Source: Prevotellaceae bacterium (GTDB lineage Bacteria > Bacteroidota > Bacteroidia > Bacteroidales > Paludibacteraceae). From it: a stretch of 45,829 bases of DNA. The position numbers and the translations under genes are program-made. The notes below the pieces were generated by a model. That model searched no databases. It was not told the origin of the DNA and worked only from the letters and a program-made list of their open reading frames with translations. Below, one piece after another: positions 34,759 through 43,989 of this stretch. Location: positions 1 through 45,829 of the forward strand of contig JAISWT010000142.1 in NCBI GenBank assembly GCA_031271005.1, written 5' to 3'. Within the stretch, counting starts at the first letter, position 1; each line of letters starts with the position of its first letter.

Positions 34759-37119
34759 TTAAACCTGTTTTGCAGGCGCATTATATCCATATTCTTTGCC
34801 GTATCCGTATTTGTAGTTGCCGTCCAAACTCGAACCGTTAAGCACGATGTACATATTTTTCAGTTTGCCTTCTGCCCTTTGCGAGTTAATAAAGTAGATA
34901 GAATCTTTCGGCGTTACGCTTTCGCGCACAACATACAGTGTTAAGTCGGCAAATGCGGCTACGAGGTATCCGTCAGAGACAAGCCCTACGGGTGCGCAGT
35001 CAAAAATCACAAAATCGTATTCCTGCCGTGCCTCATCTACGAGTTTTTTCAAATACTCGCTCATTAACAGTTCATTGGGATTGGGCGGCACAGTGCCTGC
35101 ATGAATAATGTGCAGATTGCTGTTGCTCTCAAAGCGGTTCAAATAGAGGTGCCAGTCGTCTTCGTTTGCAAGATAATTGCTAAGTCCCAAATTATTTGTA
35201 AACGAAAAATATTCTTTTAGTTTGGGATTGCGCACGTCGCTTCCTATAAGCAGTATCTTTTTGCCCGAAATAGCAAAACTTACTGCCAGATTAGCGCTTA
35301 CAAATGTTTTTCCTTCCGCTTTTGTGGTAGAAGTAACGGAGATTATCTGATTTTGATGATTTTTGAAAATAAAATTAAGGTTATTGCGCAGCGAGCGGAA
35401 CATTTCGGCAATAGCCGTAATTTTTGTGCTTTCAATAACAATATTTGTATCTGTTTGGTTTTTAGCGATTTGCCCTATCACCGATACCGAAGAGAGTTTT
35501 TCAATATCGTGTCGGTTGCGTATTTGCGTCCGCATCAGATTCATCACATAAATCACGGCAAAAGGAATAAACAGCCCTATAAGCAATGCAGCAAGCAGAA
35601 TAACATTTTTTCGCGGTGCAACGGGTGCGTTTCTTTCTATCGGCGAAATCACCACACGCGCTTTGTTGGGCGTAGAGGCAATTGAGAGGTTGGTCTCTTC
35701 TCGTTTTTGCATCAAAAAGAGGAAAAGATTTTGCTTTATCTGCTGCTCGCGCGATTTCTCCAGCAAGCCCATTTCCTGTTGCGGTACGGAAATAACACGC
35801 GCACGTGTCTGTGCCATTTGCTTCACAAGGTCTTGCTTGCGTACTTTGTATGACTGCTTCAATGTTTGCAAAGCGTCAATAATGCTGTTGCGCATATTGT
35901 CCACAGTTTGTTTTGCCTTTATGTATGCCGGATTCTCCTCGGTCATGCCTTTCATCTGTACATTGCTGGTGAGCAATTTTGTGTTGTAGTCGTTAATAAC
36001 AGCCGACAAACTTACGTCAGTAATTCCTATGTTTGGAATAACGCTACTGTGATTGCTTGGGGTTGTGGCAAAACGTTCAATTTCGGCAAGCACGTTCAGT
36101 TGCGTTTCGAGGTCAAGCAGTTTCTGCTCGTTTTGTCCGCTCTGCTGAACATAAAGTTGCGCTTCTGTACTGAGGTCGGTAATGCTGTGTTGCTGTTTGT
36201 AGGAAACAACGCTACTTTCGGCATCGCCAAGTTCCACTGCTATTTCTTTGAGCCTTTCGTTAATAAAGACCGCCGTATTGTAAGCAATTTCGTTTTTAAT
36301 ATTGATGTTCATCTGATTGTACTGGCGCACAAGTTCGGCGAGTACTGCAGCATTTTTGCCCGCATTGCTGCCTTCGAGCGAGATTCTCAACACCGAAGCC
36401 ATCTTCGTTGTCTGCTCTACCGACAGCCGTGATACAAGCGAATAGGCTGCATACAGAGTGCTTCGCATCTGAACATAATATTTTTCGCCCTCTTCCATTG
36501 GTTGTCCCGTCAATTGCAATACTATATATGTGCCGTTTGACAGGGGAATAGGTTCGGAAATATTTTTAATTTCTTTTGAAAATTCAATTTGATTACCCAA
36601 AATAAAATAAGTTCCTTTTACGGTAAAGCCGTTTCTGTTCTTTTTAACGTAAAAGTTGGCAGTTGAAATCGTATCGTTGCCTGCAAGTGCGGCAGATAGC
36701 GGCGTTTTGTTGTACAATTCTATTGTGCGCAAACGCTGCTTCACAAAATATGAACTCTGCAAATTCAGGGTGTCCACCACCGCACACATAAGGTCGGGCG
36801 ATTGCAATATAACTATTTCATTATCCAGATTATTTGTAGAGGCAACCATTCCAAGGGCGCTGCTTAGGTCTTCTACATTTACGTTAGAACGCCGCTCAAC
36901 GTTTATCAGGATGGAAAGCGCCGTCCTGTATTGCCTCTGTGCCGTGAAAATATAGCATCCTGCAATAATCAGGCATATTGCTGCTGAAACCGCGAACCAT
37001 CGCCAGTGACGTGCATATTCGCGCACAACCTCAACAATGGAAGCCGACTCTTCCTCCGTATTATCCGGTAATGTATTATTGTTATTATTATTGTAGTTAT
37101 TGTTATCGTACTGTTCCAT
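34759..37119 (-). CDS. Capsule chain-length determinant with BY-kinase domain (Wzc-like)
   Basis: 786 residues, inner membrane. The N-terminus is a low-complexity Asn-rich stretch (5-15), then a first membrane helix (about 40-58), the Wzz periplasmic domain with coiled coil (about 250-470), a second helix (about 505-525) and a cytoplasmic tyrosine kinase. Walker A is TTKAEGKT, Walker A' ILLIGSDVRNP (with Gly where the first Asp is common) and Walker B FVIFDCAP. The Tyr-rich tail NYKYGYGKEYGYN is the autophosphorylation cluster. It controls polymer length and export together with the Wza-like protein just upstream. Confidence 0.94.
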   Translation of the reverse strand: MEQYDNNNYNNNNNNTLPDNTEEESASIVEVVREYARHWRWFAVSAAICLIIAGCYIFTAQRQYRTALSILINVERRSNVNVEDLSSALGMVASTNNLDNEIVILQSPDLMCAVVDTLNLQSSYFVKQRLRTIELYNKTPLSAALAGNDTISTANFYVKKNRNGFTVKGTYFILGNQIEFSKEIKNISEPIPLSNGTYIVLQLTGQPMEEGEKYYVQMRSTLYAAYSLVSRLSVEQTTKMASVLRISLEGSNAGKNAAVLAELVRQYNQMNINIKNEIAYNTAVFINERLKEIAVELGDAESSVVSYKQQHSITDLSTEAQLYVQQSGQNEQKLLDLETQLNVLAEIERFATTPSNHSSVIPNIGITDVSLSAVINDYNTKLLTSNVQMKGMTEENPAYIKAKQTVDNMRNSIIDALQTLKQSYKVRKQDLVKQMAQTRARVISVPQQEMGLLEKSREQQIKQNLFLFLMQKREETNLSIASTPNKARVVISPIERNAPVAPRKNVILLAALLIGLFIPFAVIYVMNLMRTQIRNRHDIEKLSSVSVIGQIAKNQTDTNIVIESTKITAIAEMFRSLRNNLNFIFKNHQNQIISVTSTTKAEGKTFVSANLAVSFAISGKKILLIGSDVRNPKLKEYFSFTNNLGLSNYLANEDDWHLYLNRFESNSNLHIIHAGTVPPNPNELLMSEYLKKLVDEARQEYDFVIFDCAPVGLVSDGYLVAAFADLTLYVVRESVTPKDSIYFINSQRAEGKLKNMYIVLNGSSLDGNYKYGYGKEYGYNAPAKQV

Positions 37120-37162
37120 TTTTGTTTTTTTACTGTAAAATATTTTTTGAAATAAAATTTTC

Positions 37163-38005
37163 TTAGTTTCCGCCGTATCTTTGTTGCAAAACCGAAATCA
37201 GCGAAATGGCAGACATTGCTACCGATATTACCGATACTCCAAGAGACTGCAATGTGCCGAAAGCCGAATTGTTACCTTTTGCCTTGTTGGTTTCCACATA
37301 CAGTTTGTCGTTTTGCTGCAAAAAGAAGAGTTCCTGATTGGCAATAAAATTTTTATCCTGAATATCGAATCGGAAAAATTTTGTTTGCCCGTTTTCGTTG
37401 GTGCGCACCAGCAAAATATTGTTACGCTTGCCATAGATTGTCATATCACCTGCGGCAGCCAGCGCGTCAAAGACTGTCATTTGCCCGTTAGCCGCCGAAT
37501 ATGTTCCGGGTCTGGTGACCTCGCCAAGCACAGCCACCTGAAAATTCAGCAAGCGAACATTCACAACAGGCTCTTCCACAATATACTGAGGATAAATCAG
37601 CGAAGTGATATATTCCTGCGCCTCTTTGAGAGTTTTGCCTGCCACTTTCAACGTTCCCAAGACGGGGAAGTTGATATTGCCCCTTGTGTCAACGAGATAG
37701 TTTTGCAGGCTGCCGGCACCGCTGCCGCTGCCCGAAGTTGTTGTTTGCGTGATGTTGCCTATGTTGGCAGGTACAAGCGGCAAATTAAAATTTGTTGCCG
37801 CGCCTTCAACATTTGAATTTACCGTGATTGTAATGATGTCGTTAGGCATAATACGTGGCTCATGTTGCCGTGTCCTCAGCAGTTCTGCATTGGTTGCGCC
37901 CTGCAAATAAGGTAACTTTTTATAGGCAGTGCAAGAGTTCAGGAACAGAATTGCTGTACCCGATAATATGAAAATTAATCTGTTAAAATATTTTTTTTCC
38001 ATCAT
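37163..38005 (-). CDS. Polysaccharide export outer-membrane lipoprotein (Wza-like)
   Basis: 280 residues, with a lipobox Cys at 25 (FLNSC). The polysaccharide-export domain has IMPNDIITITVNS and a SLBB-like domain with AVLGEVTRPGTYSAANGQMT. A hydrophobic segment ends the protein (LGVSVISVAMSAISLISVL), as in Bacteroidota Wza relatives. A second ATG lies directly after the first (38002). The Wzc-like gene follows after 43 bp, so the two are an export pair. Glycosyltransferases of the cluster are not in the window. Confidence 0.93.
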   Translation of the reverse strand: MMEKKYFNRLIFILSGTAILFLNSCTAYKKLPYLQGATNAELLRTRQHEPRIMPNDIITITVNSNVEGAATNFNLPLVPANIGNITQTTTSGSGSGAGSLQNYLVDTRGNINFPVLGTLKVAGKTLKEAQEYITSLIYPQYIVEEPVVNVRLLNFQVAVLGEVTRPGTYSAANGQMTVFDALAAAGDMTIYGKRNNILLVRTNENGQTKFFRFDIQDKNFIANQELFFLQQNDKLYVETNKAKGNNSAFGTLQSLGVSVISVAMSAISLISVLQQRYGGN

Positions 38006-38097
38006 ATAAAAAAAAACGCTGTTTTACGGGTGCAAAAATAGTAATAATTTTTTAAAATTAACTAAAAAACACGAAAAAGATTAATAAAAAGTTCGGA

Positions 38098-38106
38098 CCC
38101 CCCCCC
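38098..38106. repeat. C9 homopolymer (G9 on the coding strand) behind dapA
   Basis: Nine C in a row, immediately 3' of the dapA stop and about 95 bp before the Wza-like start. Its counterpart is the G9 at 9266-9274. Confidence 0.8.
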
Positions 38107-38108
38107 TT

Positions 38109-38999
38109 TTATAATCCCAATTCGTCTAAAACCTGATTTATTCTGTCGCATGTTTTGGCAGTATTTGGCACAAGCGGCAGCCGCAATACGTTTTGGATGT
38201 ACCCGAAATGTGCAAGCATGCTTTTAACGCCTGCAGGATTGCCTTCTACAAAAAGCAACTGGTTAAGTTCGTTGAAGCGGTGGTGAATTTGCCGCGCCTG
38301 CTCATACTCGCCTTTGATAGCCAAACGTACCATTCTGCCAAACTCGCGGGGAAAGGCGTTGCCGATAACCGAAATCACGCCTGTTGCGCCGAGCATAATA
38401 AGCGGAAAAGTGATGTTGTCGTCGCCCGAAATTATCTGAAAATCACTGTTTTTCTGTTTTATTATTTCATCAATTTGCGAAATAATGCCTGAGGCTTCTT
38501 TTATGGCGCAAATGTTTGGGAAATCTCGCGCAAGGCGCAAAGTGGTTTCGGCGGTCATATTTACGCCCGTGCGTCCGGGTACATTGTACATTATCAGAGG
38601 CAGCGGCGTTACTTTTGACAATGCTGCATAATGCTGATACAGACCCTCCTGCGAAGGTTTGTTGTAGTATGGCGTAACCGACAGAATCGCCTGATAGCCC
38701 TCTGTGTCGATTACCTGCAACTGTTCTGCCAGGGCTTTGGTATTGTTGCTGCCAATGCCCAAAACAAGCGGCAACCGCCCTGCAACACAGTCTTTTACAA
38801 ACAGTTTGATTTTATTTTGCTCCTCATCGGTAAGGGTAGGGTACTCGGAAGTTGTGCCGCATACAACCAAATAATCTGTGCCGCTATTTATTTGATACTC
38901 AATAAGATGGGCGAGTGCATCGAAATCAATATTTTCGTCTTTATCAAATGGCGTTACCAGCGCAACGCCCATGCCTGTCAGTTGTTCGGTTATCTTCAT
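38109..38999 (-). CDS. dapA: 4-hydroxy-tetrahydrodipicolinate synthase
   Basis: 296 residues from ATG 38999. It condenses pyruvate and aspartate semialdehyde on the way to lysine and diaminopimelate. The Schiff-base Lys is 167 in CAIKEASG and Tyr138 in IMYNVPGRTG; Thr49/Thr50 are in VCGTTSEYPTL, where many DapA have GTTGE, so the Ser-Glu wording is a small variation. The upstream frame extension to 39035 is rejected because the -7 element (TAACTTTG, 39024-39031, minus) lies inside it. The capsule genes follow on the same strand. Confidence 0.96.
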   Translation of the reverse strand: MKITEQLTGMGVALVTPFDKDENIDFDALAHLIEYQINSGTDYLVVCGTTSEYPTLTDEEQNKIKLFVKDCVAGRLPLVLGIGSNNTKALAEQLQVIDTEGYQAILSVTPYYNKPSQEGLYQHYAALSKVTPLPLIMYNVPGRTGVNMTAETTLRLARDFPNICAIKEASGIISQIDEIIKQKNSDFQIISGDDNITFPLIMLGATGVISVIGNAFPREFGRMVRLAIKGEYEQARQIHHRFNELNQLLFVEGNPAGVKSMLAHFGYIQNVLRLPLVPNTAKTCDRINQVLDELGL

Positions 39000-39112
39000 T
39001 TTTTTTCGATAAAAATTTTTATGCAAAGTTAGCATGAAATTTTCAAATTACACGCAGGCAGGTAAAAATGTATTACAAAAGAATTTGCACATTTTTTATG
39101 CTTGAATATTTT

Positions 39113-39143
39113 TTTGTACTGTTATTTTATTTTTATAATTTTG
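39113..39143 (+). promoter_or_regulatory. Promoter of the T9SS cargo gene (TTTG-N19-TAATTTTG)
   Basis: TTTG 39113-39116, a 19-bp spacer, TAATTTTG 39136-39143. The start codon is 132 bp downstream. Confidence 0.65.
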
Positions 39144-39274
39144 CGGAAAAAATTTGGTATTATTTTTGATATAAATGTAAATCTATTCAATTAAAGTAAA
39201 TTTTAAAAAAATGAGTGCATCGTTAACAAAAAACCTTTAACCTTTTAATCTTCAAATTCCAAATTTGTACAAAA

Positions 39275-41287
39275 ATGAAAAAAATCTCGATTCTGGTAAT
39301 TTGTATTTTTACAATTTTACCACTTGTCAATGCTCAAATCGAACTGCTTGATAATTCCGACTTGGATGAATGGGAGAGCGGTTTTCCGTTGGAGAAACCT
39401 GTGTGCTGGAATGTTGTTGGACATTCGCGGGAGCAGTCCATTGTACATTCCGGCGCTTCTGCGGTACGCATTACGGCAGGCAACACAAATATTGCTACCA
39501 TTAACCAGCAAATCTCGTTGTCGTCATCTTATCAAGCCGGCGCGATGTACGAAATGCGTTTTTGGTATTATGTTGTCAGTTCGCCCGGCGGGAATGGTGA
39601 TGTTATTGTCAACAGTCAATGGACAGGCAGCAACGTGGATTCAAATTGGAACTCGGATGTTTTAACCGACACTTTCCATGCAGAGGCAGTGGGGCAATGG
39701 GAAGAGAAAGTAATTCCTGTTTCAATGCAGATGTCGCCAACGCCGTCGTCACTTTCGTTCAATTTTTCGCTGAAAGCGCCGAAAAATGCGGTCGTTATTT
39801 TCGATGATTTAAGTTTCAAAAAAGTTGAAAATTCCTCTTCCACAGAGCCGTCTCTTACGGTTTTGCCCGCAAGATTAACTGCTGTTTCTACGGTTGTGGG
39901 GACGCCCGTAAATTTTCAGGAGATAACCGTTACAACAGATAATTTGCCCTACGATGTTGATATTTACCTTACAGGTGCAGATCCTCAGTATTTCACTCCC
40001 TCTATAACGCAAATTCCTGCGGGGCAAACGTCAACCACGCTTACGGTTACCTATTTGCCAACTCAGTCGGGCAACCACTCAGCGGTGTTGAGTTTTGACT
40101 GCACATCTGCACCATGGCTCTTTGAAAGCCGCTCTATAAGCGGAACTGCCGGCAATGCTAACGAGCAGCCCCAAATTTTCGCATCTCCTAACACCGTGAA
40201 TTTCGGGACTGTACAGGTTGGAGAGCAGTTAAGCAGTACGGTTTATGTAGGAAGTTTGGGGTTGAGCGATTATTTGTACATCTCAATAACGCCCGATGCC
40301 AACAGCGCGGGGCAGTTTTTACTCGGAAATTCCTTGTTTCCTAAAAATCTGACAAACATGCCGCTTTCCGTAACGTTCAAGCCTACGAGAGAGGGCAGTT
40401 TTTCGGCGCAGGTAAGGTTATATTCCCCGGGCGCAACAGATGTGCTGATAAGCGTTACAGGCAACGGAACAGGAACAATTAGCCAGGAGCAGGAAGGAGA
40501 CGCATTGCCTCTGAGTACCGAAAATGCGCTGTCGTTAATGAATGAAAGTTTTGGAAATGTTATCAGTAATAAGCCCCTGTCAATAGAAGGCTGGAAGAAT
40601 ATTGCCGAAAAAAATTACCGCGCATGGTGGGGCTACAACCATGCCGACAATAACAAATCGGCAAAAGTAACTGCCTATAATTCCATAAATACTGCGCCTG
40701 ATGAATATGAGATGTGGCTCTATACGCACGCGCTTGATTATCCGAATGCGACAACCAAAGAGTTCACCTTCAAGGTTATGGGCAATTTGCTGCTGGATAG
40801 CGACCCCTCTGTTTTGGAACTCTATTATGTATCACTCAACGATGATGGTACGATGTACCGCGAGTTGATTTTGGGAGGCGAACAGTTTCCGTCCATTGCA
40901 GATGAAAACAACATCTGGCAGACTTACAACATATCACTGGACAATCAACCCATTGATGATCTGTTCTTCATGGCTTTTAGATACTATTGTCCGCAGGGAG
41001 GCGCGTTCAGTTCGCAAATTTATTATATAGATGATGTAACCTGGGGCGACAACCTAAGTTCGGCAACAGCAGTAGAAACCCGCGAAACAAAAATATGGTC
41101 GGCAAATGGCGAAATTCATTATTATACAAATGAAAATCAGCAGATTGCGGTTTTTGACATTAACGGGAAAAAAGCAGGAGATTTCCTGCTGAAAACGGGC
41201 AGAAATACTTTGCCCGCGCACTTTGCAAACGGAATATATTTTGTTACAAATTATAAAAATATAAATAAAAAAATAATCATAAAATAA
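39275..41287 (+). CDS. Secreted surface protein with anchor-type Ig-like domains and T9SS sorting tail
   Basis: 670 residues with a signal peptide (ending LVNAQ). Region 22-190 looks like a carbohydrate-binding jelly roll (MYEMRFWYYV, VVIFDDLSFKK). Two Ig-like repeats of the choice-of-anchor D type follow (about 195-290 and 300-400: NTVNFGTVQVGEQLSSTVYV). A choice-of-anchor J-like jelly roll lies at about 425-600 (YYIDDVTWGD). The last 70 residues (IWSANGEIHYYTNE to NKKIIIK) form a type-A T9SS C-terminal sorting domain. With a PorQ-like protein also encoded here, T9SS export is likely. No catalytic domain is seen. Confidence 0.82.
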   Translation: MKKISILVICIFTILPLVNAQIELLDNSDLDEWESGFPLEKPVCWNVVGHSREQSIVHSGASAVRITAGNTNIATINQQISLSSSYQAGAMYEMRFWYYVVSSPGGNGDVIVNSQWTGSNVDSNWNSDVLTDTFHAEAVGQWEEKVIPVSMQMSPTPSSLSFNFSLKAPKNAVVIFDDLSFKKVENSSSTEPSLTVLPARLTAVSTVVGTPVNFQEITVTTDNLPYDVDIYLTGADPQYFTPSITQIPAGQTSTTLTVTYLPTQSGNHSAVLSFDCTSAPWLFESRSISGTAGNANEQPQIFASPNTVNFGTVQVGEQLSSTVYVGSLGLSDYLYISITPDANSAGQFLLGNSLFPKNLTNMPLSVTFKPTREGSFSAQVRLYSPGATDVLISVTGNGTGTISQEQEGDALPLSTENALSLMNESFGNVISNKPLSIEGWKNIAEKNYRAWWGYNHADNNKSAKVTAYNSINTAPDEYEMWLYTHALDYPNATTKEFTFKVMGNLLLDSDPSVLELYYVSLNDDGTMYRELILGGEQFPSIADENNIWQTYNISLDNQPIDDLFFMAFRYYCPQGGAFSSQIYYIDDVTWGDNLSSATAVETRETKIWSANGEIHYYTNENQQIAVFDINGKKAGDFLLKTGRNTLPAHFANGIYFVTNYKNINKKIIIK

Positions 41288-41305
41288 AGAGAACTTCTGA
41301 AAAAT

Positions 41306-41361
41306 TAGCAGATAGCAGATAGCAGATAGCAGATAGCAATTAGCAGTTAGCAAATAGCAAT
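41306..41361. repeat. Heptamer array TAGCARN, 8 units
   Basis: TAGCAGA four times, then TAGCAAT, TAGCAGT, TAGCAAA, TAGCAAT, all in 7-bp register. Confidence 0.85.
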
Positions 41362-41437
41362 TCGTAATTAGAACTCTATTCAATATTAATGCGAATCACG
41401 GGTTAATATAAAACATAAATTGTGAACTTTGTGCAAG

Positions 41438-41526
41438 CTCCCGCTTTGGCGGGATAAATCTTGTGTCCTGTGTGGTTAAATATTTTTACCGCAAAGAGTA
41501 CAATACTTGTCCCGCCAAAGCGGGAG
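41438..41526. repeat. Inverted pair of REP-like palindromes
   Basis: Copy 41438-41459 (with GATAAAT tail) and copy 41505-41526 in opposite orientation, 45 bp apart. This is the same pair geometry as 13935-14018. Confidence 0.8.
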
Positions 41527-41773
41527 AAATGCACAAAGGGCACAAAGCAGGAGAATAATATCAAATAAGCAATTTTTGGGAGTTATTTAAAAAATTAGAT
41601 TTTTCATTAATTTTATTTTCACATTTTAATTCATTCATAAAAAAGTCTTTACAAGGCGGCGCTAATTGTTATGAATATGAAACCCGCATGAGCATACAAA
41701 AGGATTAGGCGCACACAAGGGGCTGATTATTTTGTAAAATATTGAATATCAAATAATTAAAAAATATAAACAG

Positions 41774-43234
41774 ATGAAAAAACTTTTTATTGTTCCAATA
41801 ATTATTTTCGCTCTGGCTTCGTGCAGCAAAAACGACGAGCCGAAAAACAATTATAGCGTTGTGAATCAGTTTATTTACGATGGAATGTCTCTCTATTATC
41901 TGTGGGCAGATGACATGCCCGCCAATCAGAATGTAACAAGTGAGCCGGTTGCATATTTTACGAGTTTGCTCAATGCAACCGACCAACAGCAAGGCTGGTC
42001 GTTTATTACTGACGATGTGCAAAGTTTGCTGGCGCAATTTGCCGGCGAGCCGCTCGATTTTGGCTATGACCTCATCTTTGCCAAAACCCCAACCGCAGGC
42101 GAATATGTGGCGATTGTAAAATATGTTTATCCGAACACGCCTGCCGCCGCAGCAGGTATAAAACGGCTTGATTTAATCAGCAAAATTAACGGACAGCCAA
42201 TTACTGCAAACAATTATTACGCGCTGTTTGGCAGCGAAACGATTAGTTTGTCGATGTGCGATTTTGATTTGCAAATCATTGACAGTAAAACTATTACGCC
42301 GGCAAAAATAGAAACAAATCCTGTTCTTTATTCAAATATTTACGAAGTAAACGGGAAGAAAATTGCCTATTTATTTTACACAAGTTTTATTGAAAATTAC
42401 AACAATAAACTCTACGAAACATTCCAAAATTTCAAACAGCAGGGCGTTACTGACCTCGTGCTTGACCTTCGCTACAATCATGGCGGACACGTTTCGGCGG
42501 CTGTTTATCTTGCTTCGCTGGTTGCTCCGCGCAGTGCAGTTGAAAGCAGAAGCGCTTATGTTACAATGACTTACAACAGTTTTCTTACAAACGAATTTAA
42601 AAGGGGAGGCATTGACACCAATGATTATTTGGGCATTTACAATTTTCAGTTTCCAAATCCTCTGGATGCAAACCTTGACCTGAATAAAATCTACATTATT
42701 GCCACAGACGACTCGTATTCGGCTGCCGAACTGACTGCTTTCGGGCTGAAAGCGTATATGAACGTTACGCATATTGGCGGTAAAACAGGCGGCAAATACA
42801 CCGCCTCAACCACTCTTCACGCCTACGACAACAATATCGGAATCCCCATTTACACGGAAAGCAGCCTGAGTACAGCCGACAAAAAGACGCTTGAAAACTG
42901 GGCTATCCAACCGATAGTTGCAATTTATGGAGACAAAAACGGTAAGAATTTTTCCAATCCGGGCTACTTGCAGCCTGATGTTGAATGTGAGGAAGGCTTT
43001 GGCTATTTATCAAACTGGAAGCCCATTGGCGATACGGACGACACATTTTTGGGCGAGGCGATATATGCAATTACGGGCAACGAAAGTTATAAACCTCAGA
43101 ATATAAATATGATAAGAGAAACCGAAAATACAACTCCGCGTTTGCACCCCGCAGAGTTGAAAAATCCGAAACAAATTAATAATTCATTGATAATAAACAG
43201 GTTTCCTGCTGCAAAATTAGTGAATAGTGAATAG
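41774..43234 (+). CDS. S41-family peptidase lipoprotein
   Basis: 486 residues. The lipobox Cys is at 17 (FALASC). A PDZ-like domain follows (about 110-175; YPNTPAAAAGIKRLDLISKINGQPI), then the tail-specific protease domain with DLRYNHGGHVSAAVYLASL. Nucleophile Ser316 is in DDSYSAAELTA and Lys341 in GGKTGGKYTAS, 25 residues on as expected. It is probably anchored facing the periplasm or surface. The last four codons and the stop lie inside a TAGTGAA heptamer array, so the C-terminus may vary with array length. The pairing with a T9SS cargo upstream may be functional. Confidence 0.92.
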   Translation: MKKLFIVPIIIFALASCSKNDEPKNNYSVVNQFIYDGMSLYYLWADDMPANQNVTSEPVAYFTSLLNATDQQQGWSFITDDVQSLLAQFAGEPLDFGYDLIFAKTPTAGEYVAIVKYVYPNTPAAAAGIKRLDLISKINGQPITANNYYALFGSETISLSMCDFDLQIIDSKTITPAKIETNPVLYSNIYEVNGKKIAYLFYTSFIENYNNKLYETFQNFKQQGVTDLVLDLRYNHGGHVSAAVYLASLVAPRSAVESRSAYVTMTYNSFLTNEFKRGGIDTNDYLGIYNFQFPNPLDANLDLNKIYIIATDDSYSAAELTAFGLKAYMNVTHIGGKTGGKYTASTTLHAYDNNIGIPIYTESSLSTADKKTLENWAIQPIVAIYGDKNGKNFSNPGYLQPDVECEEGFGYLSNWKPIGDTDDTFLGEAIYAITGNESYKPQNINMIRETENTTPRLHPAELKNPKQINNSLIINRFPAAKLVNSE

Positions 43235-43280
43235 TGAATAGTGAATAGTGAATAGTGAATAGTGAATAGTGAACAGTGAA
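43218..43280. repeat. Heptamer array TAGTGAA, 9 units, overlapping the S41 gene end
   Basis: Eight perfect TAGTGAA units and one CAGTGAA. The third unit supplies the TAG stop of the upstream gene. Because 7 is not a multiple of 3 and the unit holds TAG and TGA, it stops all three plus-strand frames. Confidence 0.9.
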
Positions 43281-43336
43281 TAATAAAATACAGAATACGC
43301 AGCAATTGAGAATTGAGAATTGAGGAATTAATAATG

Positions 43337-43385
43337 AAAAATCTAATAATCGCAACAGTAAGTGCGCAATTAATCGCGCCCCTAC
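43337..43385. repeat. 49-bp dispersed module, full copy, reverse orientation
   Basis: AAAAATCTAATAATCGCAAC to CGCGCCCCTAC. It matches 16228-16276 in reverse complement with few differences and lies between the two inverted heptamer arrays. Confidence 0.8.
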
Positions 43386-43391
43386 GGATTA

Positions 43392-43426
43392 TTCACTATT
43401 CACTATTCACTATTCACTATTCACTA
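43392..43426. repeat. Heptamer array TTCACTA, 5 units
   Basis: Five perfect units, the reverse complement of the TAGTGAA array 111 bp upstream. The two could form a 35-bp duplex. Confidence 0.9.
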
Positions 43427-43466
43427 TTAATTATTAATAATAACTAACATTTTAATTTTAACGAAA

Positions 43467-43832
43467 ATGAAAAAAATAATATTTTTATCAATAATATTAA
43501 TGTGTTGCAATAATTCAATATTTTCTGCTGAGCCAAAAGGAATTATTGACAGTATTTTAATTGCATATTCCGAACAAAAAGTTGCCGAAATACAAAAAGT
43601 CGTACAATTTACCGACCAGCAGGCGCAGCATATTGTCAACATTGAATACAACTACCTTTTAGGCGTACAGAAAGCCGAAAATTGCAGTTGCTGCAACACC
43701 GGCAAGCGCATAGAAAAGGCGGCAAAAACCAAAGATGAAGCGATGAAAAAAGTTTTGCCAAGCGCACTGTACATTCGTTACAAAGCGGTTGAAAATCAGC
43801 AAATAAAAATCCGTTCATTATGGGCAAATTAA
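43467..43832 (+). CDS. Small exported protein, function unknown
   Basis: 121 residues. The signal peptide runs to about residue 20 (SIFSA). The mature part is helical and charged. Noteworthy are QFTDQQAQHIVNIEYNYLLGV and a Cys cluster NCSCCNTGKRIEKA, which may bind metal or form disulfides. No recognised family. It sits behind the inverted heptamer hairpin that separates it from the S41 gene. Confidence 0.65.
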   Translation: MKKIIFLSIILMCCNNSIFSAEPKGIIDSILIAYSEQKVAEIQKVVQFTDQQAQHIVNIEYNYLLGVQKAENCSCCNTGKRIEKAAKTKDEAMKKVLPSALYIRYKAVENQQIKIRSLWAN

Positions 43833-43925
43833 TATCAGCATCACGCTAAAAGTGGGAAAAGCAGTTTTTAGGAATTCCCAATTGTTTGCCTGCGCTTATT
43901 AACCTGAGTTTTGAATAAAATCAGA

Positions 43926-43958
43926 GAACTCCTGAAAATTAGATTATTTCAGGAGTTC
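43926..43958. terminator. Hairpin between convergent genes, possible terminator
   Basis: GAACTCCTGAAA (43926-43937) pairs perfectly with TTTCAGGAGTTC (43947-43958), with a 9-nt loop. It shares AAAATTAGATTATTTCAGG with the region at 393-411 behind FISUMP copy A, so it may be a 3' element common to this surface-protein class. Confidence 0.5.
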
Positions 43959-43989
43959 CCTTTATTGATTTGGTTTATCAGTAAAAAAA

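Larger units (their letters stand above)
41288..41773. other. Gene-free spacer with nested repeats
   Basis: A possible inverted-end element (41291-41586) contains a heptamer array (41306-41361) and an inverted pair of REP-like palindromes (41438-41526). No ORF is credible. Confidence 0.65.

Noticed and set aside
37181-37816. 211-codon open frame on the plus strand
   Set aside because: It is antisense to the Wza-like gene, with Cys/His/Arg-rich shadow composition.
43096-43305. 69-codon minus-strand frame reading FTIHYSL repeats
   Set aside because: It is a by-product of the TTCACTA unit having no stop codon on that strand, and is antisense to the S41 gene end.
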